Below are positions 17,050-25,912 of a stretch of DNA of 52,758 bases, one piece after another. The stretch covers positions 1-52,758 of the IMG/VR virus record IMGVR_UViG_3300020394_000115. The stretch is one strand, 5' to 3'. The notes beneath the pieces were generated by a model. It saw only the letters and a program-made list of their open reading frames with translations. It did not search any database and was not told the origin of the DNA. This stretch comes from a virus. How positions within the stretch are numbered: position 1 is the first letter of the stretch; the number at the start of each line of letters is the position of its first letter. The position numbers were made by a program, and so were the translations under genes.

Positions 17050-17468
17050 GATATAATATAATCAAATTAACAACTGGCGAGGAAATCGTTTGTCAAATAA
17101 CAAACGAAACGGATACGCACACCTCAATTAAAAATCCTTTAAAAATTCACACTATACCAAGATTTGTAAGTCAAGGAGTGGTGGAGTCATTAGCATTAAT
17201 TCGTTGGGTTAAACCATATACTGATAATGATTGTGTTGATGTAAAAAATAATCAAATAGTTTACTCTGCTGAAACCTCACAAGGTTTAAGTACGTTTTAT
17301 GAAAAACAGTTATTAATGGCAGAAAGTCATGGTGGATTTATGACAAAAGAAAAACACCAGAGTTTAATTGATAATTACCACAGAGAACAAGTTCAACAGT
17401 TACAAGAACAAGTGGATGAAGAATATGGTTTAGATCATGATTTTGATGAAGATAAAACAATACACTAA
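17046..17468 (+). CDS. Conserved phage protein with Sm-like N-terminal domain
   Basis: The 140-residue product starts with IIKLTTGEEIVCQITNE and IKNPLKIHTIP, the strand pattern of an LSm/Hfq-type barrel (a G-[DE] turn then an N.P turn). The C-terminal part is helical and ends in an acidic tail. An RNA-related role is only inference; no Hfq RNA-binding residues can be assigned. It overlaps uvsW by four bases and is the last gene before the gp55 promoter. Confidence 0.5.
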   Translation: MRYNIIKLTTGEEIVCQITNETDTHTSIKNPLKIHTIPRFVSQGVVESLALIRWVKPYTDNDCVDVKNNQIVYSAETSQGLSTFYEKQLLMAESHGGFMTKEKHQSLIDNYHREQVQQLQEQVDEEYGLDHDFDEDKTIH

Positions 17469-17481
17469 GCTAAAATTTTTA

Positions 17482-17510
17482 TTGACAACTCAACCATTTT
17501 TTATTAGAAT
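17482..17510 (+). promoter_or_regulatory. Host-type sigma-70 promoter of gp55, with a dyad over the -10
   Basis: TTGACA at 17482-17487, a 17-base spacer and TAGAAT at 17505-17510 make a near-consensus bacterial promoter 25 bases before the gp55 start. An inverted repeat, AACCATT (17492-17498) and AATGGTT (17508-17514), covers the spacer and -10 and could be an operator or a hairpin at the transcript start. Confidence 0.75.
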
Positions 17511-17534
17511 GGTTAGTTAAAAAGGATGTAAAAA

Positions 17535-18068
17535 GTGTCTAAGAAAAAATCAGCTGCACATTACGTATCAAACAAAGAACTCTTTGAGGCAATGAAGAAA
17601 TTTAAAGTTGCTTGTGAAGAAGCAGACAATATTGGTGAAAGACCAAAGGTACCAGAATACATTGGTGAATGTATTTTAAAAATTGCAAATGGTTTGTCTA
17701 ATAGACCAAACTTTATTAACTATACTTACAAAGATGAAATGATATCAGATGGTATTGAAAACTGTTTACAATATATCTATAACTTTGACCCGTCAAAATC
17801 TAAAAATCCTTTTGCATATTTCACACAAATAATATACTATGCGTTTATACGAAGAATACAAAAAGAGAAAAAACAACAACATATTAAACACAAAATGATT
17901 GATGGTGGCGAATATAAAACACATGAACAAATGCCAGGTGACCCAAACGTTTATACATTTAATGGTCAGTTTAATCCTTTGGTAATGGTACCAGATGAAC
18001 CTGTATATAAAACAAAAGAAAAAAAGAAAAATCCAAAAGGATTAGAGGAGTTTATGGATGACGAATAA
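17535..18068 (+). CDS. gp55: Late-transcription sigma factor gp55
   Basis: The 177-residue protein matches T4 gp55 (185). Conserved segments include YIGECILKIANGLSNRPNF near residues 37-55, then MISDGIENCLQYIYNFDPSK and NPFAYFTQIIYYAFIRRIQK, the sigma region 2-like -10 recognition helix. It directs host RNA polymerase to TATAAATA promoters together with gp33 and the gp45 clamp. The start is a GTG behind AAAGGA. The near-consensus host promoter upstream fits early or middle expression. Confidence 0.92.
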   Translation: MSKKKSAAHYVSNKELFEAMKKFKVACEEADNIGERPKVPEYIGECILKIANGLSNRPNFINYTYKDEMISDGIENCLQYIYNFDPSKSKNPFAYFTQIIYYAFIRRIQKEKKQQHIKHKMIDGGEYKTHEQMPGDPNVYTFNGQFNPLVMVPDEPVYKTKEKKKNPKGLEEFMDDE

Positions 18069-18696
18069 TATGAAAGCAGAATTTAAATTAATATCACCAG
18101 AAGCAGATATACTAAACAAACCTTTACCTGAGTTTAAAGATGAAATACTACCAGAGGGATTTACAAGAACTAAAATAGCTGAAGATTTATTCGTTGCAAT
18201 GAAACAGTTTGGTGGTATTGGATTATCAGCAAATCAAGTAGGATTACCATATAGAATGTTTGTTATGGGTGGTCATCAAGATATGGAAGAAGGTAAAGCA
18301 AGAGCATGTTGGAACCCAGAGATAATAGAATTTTCTGAAGAAACAATACAACTAAGTGAGGGTTGTTTAACATATCCATTATTATTTTTACAAGTAACAA
18401 GACCTAAAAAAATTAAAGTAAAATATACAGACAATGATGGTAAAGAGTGGACGGAAGATTTAGACCATATGCCATCAAGAGTTTTTCAGCATGAGTTTGA
18501 CCACATGAATGGCACAGACTTTACTAAACTTGTATCTAAATTTAAATTAGATAGAGCAAAAGAAAAACTAAGAAAGTTATATGAACAAGAAAAGAAACTT
18601 GCACCAAAAACTGTACAACTCGCTAAAAAAATTAAAAGAGAAATAGAAGAGAAGAAAACTGGTGTAATAAAACCAAATACAGATATCATAGTATAA
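18058..18696 (+). CDS. def: Peptide deformylase
   Basis: All three metal-site motifs are present: GGIGLSANQ (52-60), EGCLTYP (101-107) with the metal-binding Cys, and QHEFDH (144-149) with the two His and catalytic Glu. The enzyme removes the N-formyl group from nascent proteins. The 212-residue form has a longer charged C-terminal helix than minimal phage deformylases. A GAGGAG site with seven-base spacing supports the ATG at 18058, overlapping the gp55 end; an ATG at 18070 is the alternative. Deformylases are known in cyanophages and other marine phages. Confidence 0.95.
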   Translation: MTNNMKAEFKLISPEADILNKPLPEFKDEILPEGFTRTKIAEDLFVAMKQFGGIGLSANQVGLPYRMFVMGGHQDMEEGKARACWNPEIIEFSEETIQLSEGCLTYPLLFLQVTRPKKIKVKYTDNDGKEWTEDLDHMPSRVFQHEFDHMNGTDFTKLVSKFKLDRAKEKLRKLYEQEKKLAPKTVQLAKKIKREIEEKKTGVIKPNTDIIV

Positions 18697-19757
18697 TGAA
18701 AGTAGCAATCATAACAGATACGCACTTTGGTGCTAGAAACGATAGTGACTTTTTTAATAATTACTTTTATGAATTTTATGAAGGCATATTTTTTCCATAT
18801 CTAGAACAGCATAATATAAAAACAGTTTTTCATCTAGGTGATATGATGGATAGACGTAAGTATGTCTCATATAAAACAGCAAAAGAATTTAGAGAAAGAT
18901 TTGTATTTCCTTTAAAACATTTAAAAGTTGACTTTCATTGTTTAGTAGGTAATCATGATATCTATTATAAAAATACAAATGATATAAACTCACTAAAAGA
19001 ATTAATTGGAAATAAAAGCGATAAGTTTCATTTATATGAGGATGCAACAGAGGTTAATGTTGGTGGATTAGATATACTGTTTATGCCATGGATTAATCCA
19101 CAAAATTATATTTACTCTATGGGTATGATTGATGAAACAAAAGCAGGTATATGTATGGGGCATTTAGAGATTAAAGGATTTCAAATGCACAAAGGACAAT
19201 TTAGTGAAACTGGTTATGACAAAGATACATTTAAAAAATTTCATACAGTATTCTCTGGCCACTTTCATCATAAATCAGATGATGGTCAAATATATTATCT
19301 AGGAACACCATACGAGATATATTGGAACGATCACAATGACCCAAAAGGTTTTCATATCTTTGACACAGAAACTTTAGAGTTAGAAAGAATTGTAAATCCT
19401 ATAAGGATGTTTGAAAAAATTTATTATGATGATACAGATAAAGATTATGCAAATGAGGATGTATCAAAGTATGAAAAGAAGTTTGTTAAATTAATTGTAG
19501 TTAATAAAAAAGATTTATATCAATATGATAGATTTGTTGATAGGTTAATGAAAGCAAACGCATACGAAGTTAAGATAGTAGAAGATTTTTCTGATATGCA
19601 AGCAGATAGTGTATCAGATGATATAGTGAAATATGCTGAAGATACCAATACTTTACTAAACAAATACATAGATGAATTAGAAATTGATTTAGATAAGGAT
19701 AGATTAAAAGGTATGATGCGAGGATTATATAATGAAGCTCAAGACTTGGAACTCTAA
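18696..19757 (+). CDS. gp47: Recombination nuclease subunit gp47 (SbcD/Mre11-like)
   Basis: A 353-residue calcineurin-type phosphoesterase (T4 gp47: 339). The metal-binding motifs are in order: DTHFG (Asp8, His10), HLGDMMDRR, LVGNHDIYYKN, MGHLEI and SGHFHHKS. With gp46 it processes DNA ends for recombination-dependent replication and helps degrade host DNA. It overlaps the deformylase stop by one base. The downstream gene starts 26 bases before its stop, so the insertion between gp47 and gp46 left translation coupled. Confidence 0.96.
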   Translation: MKVAIITDTHFGARNDSDFFNNYFYEFYEGIFFPYLEQHNIKTVFHLGDMMDRRKYVSYKTAKEFRERFVFPLKHLKVDFHCLVGNHDIYYKNTNDINSLKELIGNKSDKFHLYEDATEVNVGGLDILFMPWINPQNYIYSMGMIDETKAGICMGHLEIKGFQMHKGQFSETGYDKDTFKKFHTVFSGHFHHKSDDGQIYYLGTPYEIYWNDHNDPKGFHIFDTETLELERIVNPIRMFEKIYYDDTDKDYANEDVSKYEKKFVKLIVVNKKDLYQYDRFVDRLMKANAYEVKIVEDFSDMQADSVSDDIVKYAEDTNTLLNKYIDELEIDLDKDRLKGMMRGLYNEAQDLEL

Positions 19758-20271
19758 ATACAAGGTAATTTATGCAGACCCACCTTGGCACTTTAAATCA
19801 TACAGTTCAAAAGGTGATGGACGTAACGCTACACAGCATTATGATTGCATGTCTATTTCTGATATTTCTAATTTACGTGTTTCTGATTTGGCTTCAGATG
19901 ATTGTGTATTGCTCATGTGGGTGGTTGACCCAATGTTACCAGAAGCTTTGGAAGTTATTAAAGCGTGGGGTTTCAAATATAAAACAGTAGGTTTCACTTG
20001 GGCGAAACAAAATAAAAATGATTTAGGTATGTTTACAGGTTTAGGTTATTGGACTAGAGCAAACCCAGAGATGTGTTTACTTGCAACAAAAGGTAAACCA
20101 AAAAGAATATCAAAGTCAGTAAGACAACTAATCATAAGTCAACGACAAGAACATAGTAGAAAACCAGATGAGATATATGAAAGAATTGAACAATTATTAG
20201 ATGGTCCTTATGTAGAACTTTTTGCTCGTAGAGAAAGAAAAGGTTGGGATAGTTGGGGTAATGAATTGTGA
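19732..20271 (+). CDS. MT-A70 family adenine-N6 DNA methyltransferase
   Basis: The 179-residue protein has the catalytic DPPW motif at residues 16-19 within VIYADPPWHF, and a late TRANPEMCLLATKG block typical of MT-A70 enzymes, with the SAM-binding end (GPYVELFARRERKGW). It likely methylates adenines in phage DNA, giving protection or marking. It is inserted between the two nuclease subunits gp47 and gp46, overlapping gp47 by 26 bases and the next gene by four. Confidence 0.88.
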   Translation: MKLKTWNSKYKVIYADPPWHFKSYSSKGDGRNATQHYDCMSISDISNLRVSDLASDDCVLLMWVVDPMLPEALEVIKAWGFKYKTVGFTWAKQNKNDLGMFTGLGYWTRANPEMCLLATKGKPKRISKSVRQLIISQRQEHSRKPDEIYERIEQLLDGPYVELFARRERKGWDSWGNEL

Positions 20272-20975
20272 GAAAAAAAATGATTATAGTAGCAGGTGAT
20301 AGCAATCATGATTTAAAATTTCAAAAAAGAGCTGGGTTAGATTATAAATTAACTCTTTGGTTTGAACAACTAAACCTAGATGTAAAAAACTTATCTAAAT
20401 GTGCTGCTGGAAATGATATTATATGTAATTCTGTTCTTAAAGCAGTAAATGAAAATAGTAACGTAGATCATGTATATGTATTTTGGTCAGAGTGGTATAG
20501 AGTTTTAAAAAAACCTGTATTATCATATAATCAATTTGTTACAAAAAAATATTTTGATGACGGATTTCCAACTGAAAAAGGTAGTCAATATCAAAACTGG
20601 TTATATTCTATATCTTCTGGTGATCTTAAACAAGAGTTTATAGAAACAGTAAATGAAAATATGAATAGATTTTACTTACTACAATCAGCACTAAAAAAAA
20701 TGAATATTGATTACACTTTCTATCAAGACTTATGGCCATGGCCAAATATGAAATATGACAAAATGTTTACAGCTGCAAAATTAATAATAGAACACCCTTT
20801 ACATGATCTTATAGACGAAGACAGATTTTGGGGTTGGCCTATACACCCACACCTTGGTGGAAAATGTATTAGTAGTTTACAGATAGATCAAGTGTCAGAT
20901 ACAGATAATCACTATGGACAAAAAACACATGATTACCTTGCAAAAAATATTATTGAAAAAGGTATAAATTTATGA
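20268..20975 (+). CDS. SGNH-like protein, paralogue 1
   Basis: A 235-residue protein starting IIVAGDSNHD, a GDSL-type nucleophile block, with an AAGND block near residues 46-50 (the Gly/Asn oxyanion blocks) and a late DTDNHYG that may supply the Asp-His pair. It shares YVFWSEW and GWP....LGG with the two genes at 24408 and 25168. Such enzymes are esterases or acyl-group carriers; the substrate is unknown. GTG start in a GTGA overlap with the methylase stop; an ATG at 20280 is an alternative. Confidence 0.55.
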   Translation: MRKKMIIVAGDSNHDLKFQKRAGLDYKLTLWFEQLNLDVKNLSKCAAGNDIICNSVLKAVNENSNVDHVYVFWSEWYRVLKKPVLSYNQFVTKKYFDDGFPTEKGSQYQNWLYSISSGDLKQEFIETVNENMNRFYLLQSALKKMNIDYTFYQDLWPWPNMKYDKMFTAAKLIIEHPLHDLIDEDRFWGWPIHPHLGGKCISSLQIDQVSDTDNHYGQKTHDYLAKNIIEKGINL

Positions 20976-21217
20976 AAATTAGATACTATAATAAATTAGA
21001 TGCTGGACGTTGGTTAGGATTTATTATTGCAATGATAGGATGTTTTATTTTATCAAATGCAGATGTTGATACACAATGGTTAGGATGGGCAATAGCATGT
21101 ATATCTTGTAGTATGTGGATAAGATTTGCTATTAAGGATAAAGATATTCCTAGAGCTTTAATGGAAGGTATGTATTTACTATTATCTATCAGAGCAGTTT
21201 GGAATTGGTTAGTATGA
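20972..21217 (+). CDS. Small integral membrane protein
   Basis: An 81-residue protein with about three hydrophobic stretches (WLGFIIAMIGCFILSN, WLGWAIACISCSMWIRFAI and MYLLLSIRAVWNWLV), so mostly membrane-embedded. It is coupled on both sides by ATGA overlaps, to the SGNH-like gene before it and to gp46 after it. No family recognised. Confidence 0.6.
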   Translation: MKIRYYNKLDAGRWLGFIIAMIGCFILSNADVDTQWLGWAIACISCSMWIRFAIKDKDIPRALMEGMYLLLSIRAVWNWLV

Positions 21218-22923
21218 TACACTTTGAAAAGATACGTTGGAAAAACTTTTTATCTACTGGTAATAATTTTACAGAGATACATTTAGATAGGCAAAACACA
21301 ACACTAATAGTTGGTGAGAACGGTGCAGGTAAATCAACAATACTTGACGCATTGTGTTTTAGTTTATTTGGTAAACCTTTTAGAATAATTAGTAAATCTC
21401 AATTAGTTAATACTGTCAACGATAGAGAAGCAGTTGTTGAAGTAGAATTTAGAATTGGTACTAATCAATGGAAAGTTGTTAGAGGTATTAAACCTAGTAA
21501 GTTTGAAATATACCAAAATGGCGAAATGATTAATCAAGAAGCAAACTCTAGAGACTATCAAAAGTATTTAGAACAAAATGTATTAAGATTAAATTATAGA
21601 TCATTTACTCAGGTTGTAATATTAGGGTCATCAACTTTTGTACCTTTCATGCAATTAAAAGCAGTACATAGAAGAGAGGTAGTTGAAGAGATACTTGACA
21701 TTAAAATATTCTCTCTAATGAACATGATACTTAAAAATCAACTAAAAGATTTACAAGACGATATCAAAGATATGGATTATCAGTTTGAATTGGCAGTTGA
21801 AAAGATAGCCATGCAAACAAACTATATCGATGATATGAAAAAAAATAAGGATAAAATCATCAAAGAGAAACAAGATTTATTTGATTCTAATAAAACAATA
21901 CTAACAGACAGAGAGAAAGAAAAAGCCCTGCTAGAGACTGCTAGCGAGGATTTAGCGGGTGAAATCAATGATAAGACAGTAATAGAGGACAAATTAAGTA
22001 AACTTAATAATATACGTGCTACTTTGACTGAAAAACATAAACAATTAACAAAAGATATGGAGTTCTTTAAGAATAATGATTCGTGTCCAACCTGTGAACA
22101 AGATATACAACAATCTCATAAAGAAAAAATGGTTAACAAAAAAGAAATCAAAGTCAAAGAAATCGTTGAAGGTGCAACAAAACTTAAAGAAGAATTATTA
22201 GTTGTTAATAAACGTTTAGAAGAAATAACAGGTGTAACACAAAAGATAAGAGATAATGAAGTTAGACAGGCAGAGATACTTAGTTCTATATCAGAATTAA
22301 AAAAATATAATACAAAGTTAGAAGAAGATATATCAAACTTTGAAACTGGTAGTGTATCACAAAAAGATATAGACAAACTAGATCAGATGAAAAGTGATTG
22401 TAAAAAAATTGAACATCAAAGAAGTAAGTTAAAAGATGATAAAACTTACATCATGGCAGCTAGAGACATGTTAAACGATACAGGTATTAAAACTAAAATT
22501 ATTAAACAGTATCTACCTATTATGAATCAGTTAATTAACAAGTATCTCATGTCAATGGACTTTTACGTAAACTTTAATCTAGATGAAAACTTTAATGAAA
22601 CTATCAAGTCTAGATTTAGAGATACATTTAATTATGCTTCTTTTAGTGAAGGTGAAAAAATGCGAATTGATTTAGCATTGCTATTCACTTGGAGAGCAGT
22701 AGCAAAAATGAAAAACAGCACTAATACAAACTTACTAATACTAGATGAAATATTTGACAGTAGTTTAGATGGTCAAGGCACAGATGAGTTTTTAAGAATT
22801 TTAAATACTTTATCTGAGGAAAATACTTTTGTTATATCCCACAAAGGTGACCAACTAGCTGATAAATTTAGACATAGTATTAGATTTGAAAAAGTACAAA
22901 ACTTTTCTAGGATAGCAAAATGA
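21214..22923 (+). CDS. gp46: Recombination nuclease subunit gp46 (SbcC/Rad50-like)
   Basis: A 569-residue SMC-type ATPase (T4 gp46: 560). Walker A is GENGAGKST (34-42), a zinc hook SCPTCEQ sits midway between two coiled-coil arms, and the signature FSEGEKMRIDLALL is followed by Walker B LLILDEIFDSSLDG and a final FVISHKG. It is the partner of gp47. The ATG at 21214 is chosen because it overlaps the previous stop and begins at the family start MIHFEKIRWKNF; the upstream TTG is less likely. Confidence 0.97.
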   Translation: MIHFEKIRWKNFLSTGNNFTEIHLDRQNTTLIVGENGAGKSTILDALCFSLFGKPFRIISKSQLVNTVNDREAVVEVEFRIGTNQWKVVRGIKPSKFEIYQNGEMINQEANSRDYQKYLEQNVLRLNYRSFTQVVILGSSTFVPFMQLKAVHRREVVEEILDIKIFSLMNMILKNQLKDLQDDIKDMDYQFELAVEKIAMQTNYIDDMKKNKDKIIKEKQDLFDSNKTILTDREKEKALLETASEDLAGEINDKTVIEDKLSKLNNIRATLTEKHKQLTKDMEFFKNNDSCPTCEQDIQQSHKEKMVNKKEIKVKEIVEGATKLKEELLVVNKRLEEITGVTQKIRDNEVRQAEILSSISELKKYNTKLEEDISNFETGSVSQKDIDKLDQMKSDCKKIEHQRSKLKDDKTYIMAARDMLNDTGIKTKIIKQYLPIMNQLINKYLMSMDFYVNFNLDENFNETIKSRFRDTFNYASFSEGEKMRIDLALLFTWRAVAKMKNSTNTNLLILDEIFDSSLDGQGTDEFLRILNTLSEENTFVISHKGDQLADKFRHSIRFEKVQNFSRIAK

Positions 22924-23093
22924 CACTATACAAATTAAAACTTTATATAAAATTATACTGGTCAACATTTTTATCTTACTTTAAAAAGAAACCAAAAGAT
23001 AATGATGTTTACATTTACGAAAATGATATTGAAGAAGATGAATATCATCGTAAGTTAAGAGAAAACAAAATAGACATAAGTAAAGATGAATAA
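22920..23093 (+). CDS. Small acidic-tailed protein, 57 residues
   Basis: A short gene between gp46 and the carbamoyltransferase, coupled by ATGA at its start and TAATG at its end, which supports translation. The N-terminal 20 residues are hydrophobic and basic (a Leu/Tyr-rich possible amphipathic or membrane helix); the rest is charged and mainly acidic. No family recognised. Confidence 0.55.
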   Translation: MTLYKLKLYIKLYWSTFLSYFKKKPKDNDVYIYENDIEEDEYHRKLRENKIDISKDE

Positions 23094-24424
23094 TGATACA
23101 CGTAGGAATATCTGAAGGTTTTCATGATGCAGCTATAACTGTACTACATGGACAAGAAATAATATCAGCTAGACATAGTGAGAGATATACTAAAATTAAG
23201 AATGACCCAATTCTTGATTTAAATTTAATACCTGTTAAATATGACACATTAAATTTTTATGAAAAACCTTTCTTAAAAAATACTAGAAGATTATTTGCTG
23301 GTCAAAAATGGCAAAACCCTAGAAGAAAATATGACAATTATTTTGGTCATCATGAAACACATGCAGCTGCAGGTTATTACACTTCACCATTTAATGAATG
23401 TAACGTATTGGTTATAGATGCTATTGGTGAATGGAATACTGTATCCATATGGGAATGTAAAGATAATGAAATGAAAAAAATTAAGTCATGGAATTATCCT
23501 TATTCACTTGGTCTATTATATTCAGCAATCACTAAAAGATTAGGACTAAAACCAAATGAAGATGAATATATTACAATGGGTATGGCTGCGTTTGGAGAAC
23601 CTAGATATGATTTAGAATATTTACTAGAGGAAAACAATCACAAAGGTGTTGGTAGGATATTTCCACATGCACACCCACATGACTTAGCAGCTAGTGTACA
23701 AAATTTATATGAGACTAAGTTTTTGCAATTACTAAAATATTGTGAATATAGTAATCTAGTATTAGCTGGTGGTTGTGCTTTAAATTGTGTTGCTAACAGT
23801 AAGATACCAGACAGATTTAATGTTTGGATTTTACCAGCGCCAGGAGATGCAGGTTCATCTTTGGGTGCAGCTGCATTAGTTGAAAAGAAAAAATTAAAAT
23901 GGAAACATCCTTATCTTGGCTTAGCTGCAGGGCATGGTCAAAGTCATGTAAAGGAGATTGTAGATCATTTACTTAAACATGGAGTATGTGGAATAGTAAA
24001 TGGTAAAGAAGAGTTTGGGCCAAGAGCATTAGGAAATAGAAGTTTACTTGCAGACCCTAGATTAAATATTAAAGATACAGTAAATGAAATAAAACAAAGA
24101 CAAAAATTTAGACCGTTTGCACCAGCAATACTAGAAGAATATTTTGATAAGTATTTTGATGGTCGTAAAAATAGATATATGCAATTTGTATCTAAAGCAA
24201 AACATGATTTAAAATCAGTTACACATGTTGATGGTACTGCTAGAGTTCAATGTGTAGAGGAAGATAATATCAGTATATTAAGACCAATACTAGAAGAGTT
24301 TTATGATAGAACAGGTTGTCCTATGTTACTAAATACAAGTTTGAATATAAAAGGAAGACCTATGTGTAGCACTTGGGCAGATGCCCAAAGATTTGAGAAA
24401 AAATATAATGTCAAAGTATTCTAA
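23093..24424 (+). CDS. NodU/TobZ-type carbamoyltransferase
   Basis: The 443-residue protein begins HVGISEGFHDAAITVLHG, then has the HHETHAAAGYY block (His86, His87, His90) of the Kae1-like domain, LVIDAIGEW, VLAGGCALNCVAN and the C-terminal signature EFGPRALGNRSLLADPR followed by KFRPFAPAIL. These enzymes transfer carbamoyl groups from carbamoyl phosphate via an adenylate intermediate to sugars or other small molecules. It is shorter than typical NodU/TobZ (about 550-600). It is flanked by SGNH-like genes, which suggests a joint tailoring pathway. Confidence 0.9.
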   Translation: MIHVGISEGFHDAAITVLHGQEIISARHSERYTKIKNDPILDLNLIPVKYDTLNFYEKPFLKNTRRLFAGQKWQNPRRKYDNYFGHHETHAAAGYYTSPFNECNVLVIDAIGEWNTVSIWECKDNEMKKIKSWNYPYSLGLLYSAITKRLGLKPNEDEYITMGMAAFGEPRYDLEYLLEENNHKGVGRIFPHAHPHDLAASVQNLYETKFLQLLKYCEYSNLVLAGGCALNCVANSKIPDRFNVWILPAPGDAGSSLGAAALVEKKKLKWKHPYLGLAAGHGQSHVKEIVDHLLKHGVCGIVNGKEEFGPRALGNRSLLADPRLNIKDTVNEIKQRQKFRPFAPAILEEYFDKYFDGRKNRYMQFVSKAKHDLKSVTHVDGTARVQCVEEDNISILRPILEEFYDRTGCPMLLNTSLNIKGRPMCSTWADAQRFEKKYNVKVF

Positions 24425-25175
24425 AATAATTGCTGGTGGATGTTCTTTTACAGATAAGGATTTTCCTAAATTTGCCTCACCCAATCCATTAGATTATAAG
24501 ATGTGGCCAGAAGTCATAGGTGAAAAACTTGATTGTGAAGTTATTAATACTGGTAGATGTGGATTTGGTAATTATGCGATATATCACACTACTCTAAATG
24601 CAATAATGAAACATAAAGTAGACCATGTATTTGTTATGTGGTCAGATTGGACAAGGCAAGATTTTTTAATTGATAGTTTTGCAAGTTCAACAAGAATGGG
24701 TGGTAAAGCTGGTGGAGATTATGTATCACTACACCCATTTTATTGGGGAATAAAAGAAAGTGATGTCATAAAATGGTATAATGAATCTTTTACTAAAAAC
24801 TTCCCTCATAAACATATACATGGTAAAGAATTTACAGCATCGATGCCTAATATACAACAACTCATAGATACAAATATAAATTATATATTTTCAATGCAAG
24901 CAATATGTGAAAAATTAAATATTAAATATACTGCTTGTCAAGCAATGGAGAATGATAGATTTTTACCAAGTATTTTAATAAAACATCCATACTTAGAACA
25001 TATAAAAAATTTTTATGGATGGCCAATGGATAAAAAGCTAGGTGGATTTACCATGGTAGATTTACTTAAAAAAGAATACAAAAATGCTTATAAAGTTAGT
25101 GAAGAGGATGCTCATCCAAATGAAATAGGTCACAAATTTATAGGAAATAAAATAATGGAGTACATAAATGTCTAA
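24408..25175 (+). CDS. SGNH-like protein, paralogue 2
   Basis: The product has about 255 residues. The N-terminus IIAGGCSFTDKDFPKFASP has GCSF in place of the classical GDSF nucleophile motif. INTGRCGFGNYAIYH provides Gly and Asn blocks, and the end has SEEDAHPNEIGHKF with the Asp..His pair (DAHPN). The VMWSDWTRQDFL and GWPMDKKLGG blocks are shared with the neighbouring paralogue. Start chosen at the ATG at 24408, which aligns with the start of paralogue 3; an upstream ATG at 24381 lies in the previous gene. Likely an esterase or acyltransferase-like enzyme. Confidence 0.6.
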   Translation: MSKYSKIIAGGCSFTDKDFPKFASPNPLDYKMWPEVIGEKLDCEVINTGRCGFGNYAIYHTTLNAIMKHKVDHVFVMWSDWTRQDFLIDSFASSTRMGGKAGGDYVSLHPFYWGIKESDVIKWYNESFTKNFPHKHIHGKEFTASMPNIQQLIDTNINYIFSMQAICEKLNIKYTACQAMENDRFLPSILIKHPYLEHIKNFYGWPMDKKLGGFTMVDLLKKEYKNAYKVSEEDAHPNEIGHKFIGNKIMEYINV

Positions 25176-25887
25176 AATTATTATTACAGGTGGATGTTCT
25201 TTTGCAGATAAATTTATGCCCAAGAACGCAAAACCTAAACCACTTGATTATAAGATGTGGCCAGAAATCATTGGCGAGTTAAGTAAATGTGAAGTGATTA
25301 ACACAGGACACTCAGGTTTTGGTAATCATGCGATATATCACTCAGTACTCAACGAAATATGGAATAATATTGATGATGTACAACATGTTTATGTTATGTG
25401 GTCAGAATGGGCAAGACAAGACTTTTTAACAAAAAGTGGTTATAAATCAGTTGTTCCTAGATTAGAATTTGATGAATATAATAAAACACAAGCATTTTAT
25501 CAAAGAACATGGAGTCGTCCATTTCCTAGTATGCAACAACTTATAGACACAAATATGAATTACGTATATTCAATGCAAAGTATTTGTAAAAATTTAGGGA
25601 TTAAATATACTGCCGTTCAAGCAATGAAACCAATCCCTCAGCTTGTTGAGGGTGAAACCTTAGATACACCTTTTGCATACAATATAATAAAACATCCTCT
25701 AGTAGAAAGTATTGAAAATTTTATGGGGTGGCCAATGTTAGATCATCTGGGTGGATATAATATTGTAGATTTATTAAATTTATCTATGGGTTCTAGTTGG
25801 CGAATCAGTATAGAAGATGCACATCCAAATGAGAAAGCACAAAAGTTCATAGCATCCAAAATATACGAATATTCAGACAAATCCTAG
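25168..25887 (+). CDS. SGNH-like protein, paralogue 3
   Basis: The 239-residue protein is a close relative of the preceding one: IIITGGCSFADKFMP, then a LDYKMWPEIIGEL segment, INTGHSGFGNHAIYH, YVMWSEWARQDFL, a FMGWPMLDHLGGYNIVDLL segment and IEDAHPNEKAQKFI. The GCSF/GN/DAHPN arrangement fits an SGNH hydrolase with a Ser nucleophile and an Asp-His pair. The tandem arrangement, with an 8-base overlap, points to a local duplication. It ends the operon before the GC-rich gap. Confidence 0.6.
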   Translation: MSKIIITGGCSFADKFMPKNAKPKPLDYKMWPEIIGELSKCEVINTGHSGFGNHAIYHSVLNEIWNNIDDVQHVYVMWSEWARQDFLTKSGYKSVVPRLEFDEYNKTQAFYQRTWSRPFPSMQQLIDTNMNYVYSMQSICKNLGIKYTAVQAMKPIPQLVEGETLDTPFAYNIIKHPLVESIENFMGWPMLDHLGGYNIVDLLNLSMGSSWRISIEDAHPNEKAQKFIASKIYEYSDKS

Positions 25888-25912
25888 AATCGACTACGAA
25901 TCGTCAAAAAAC

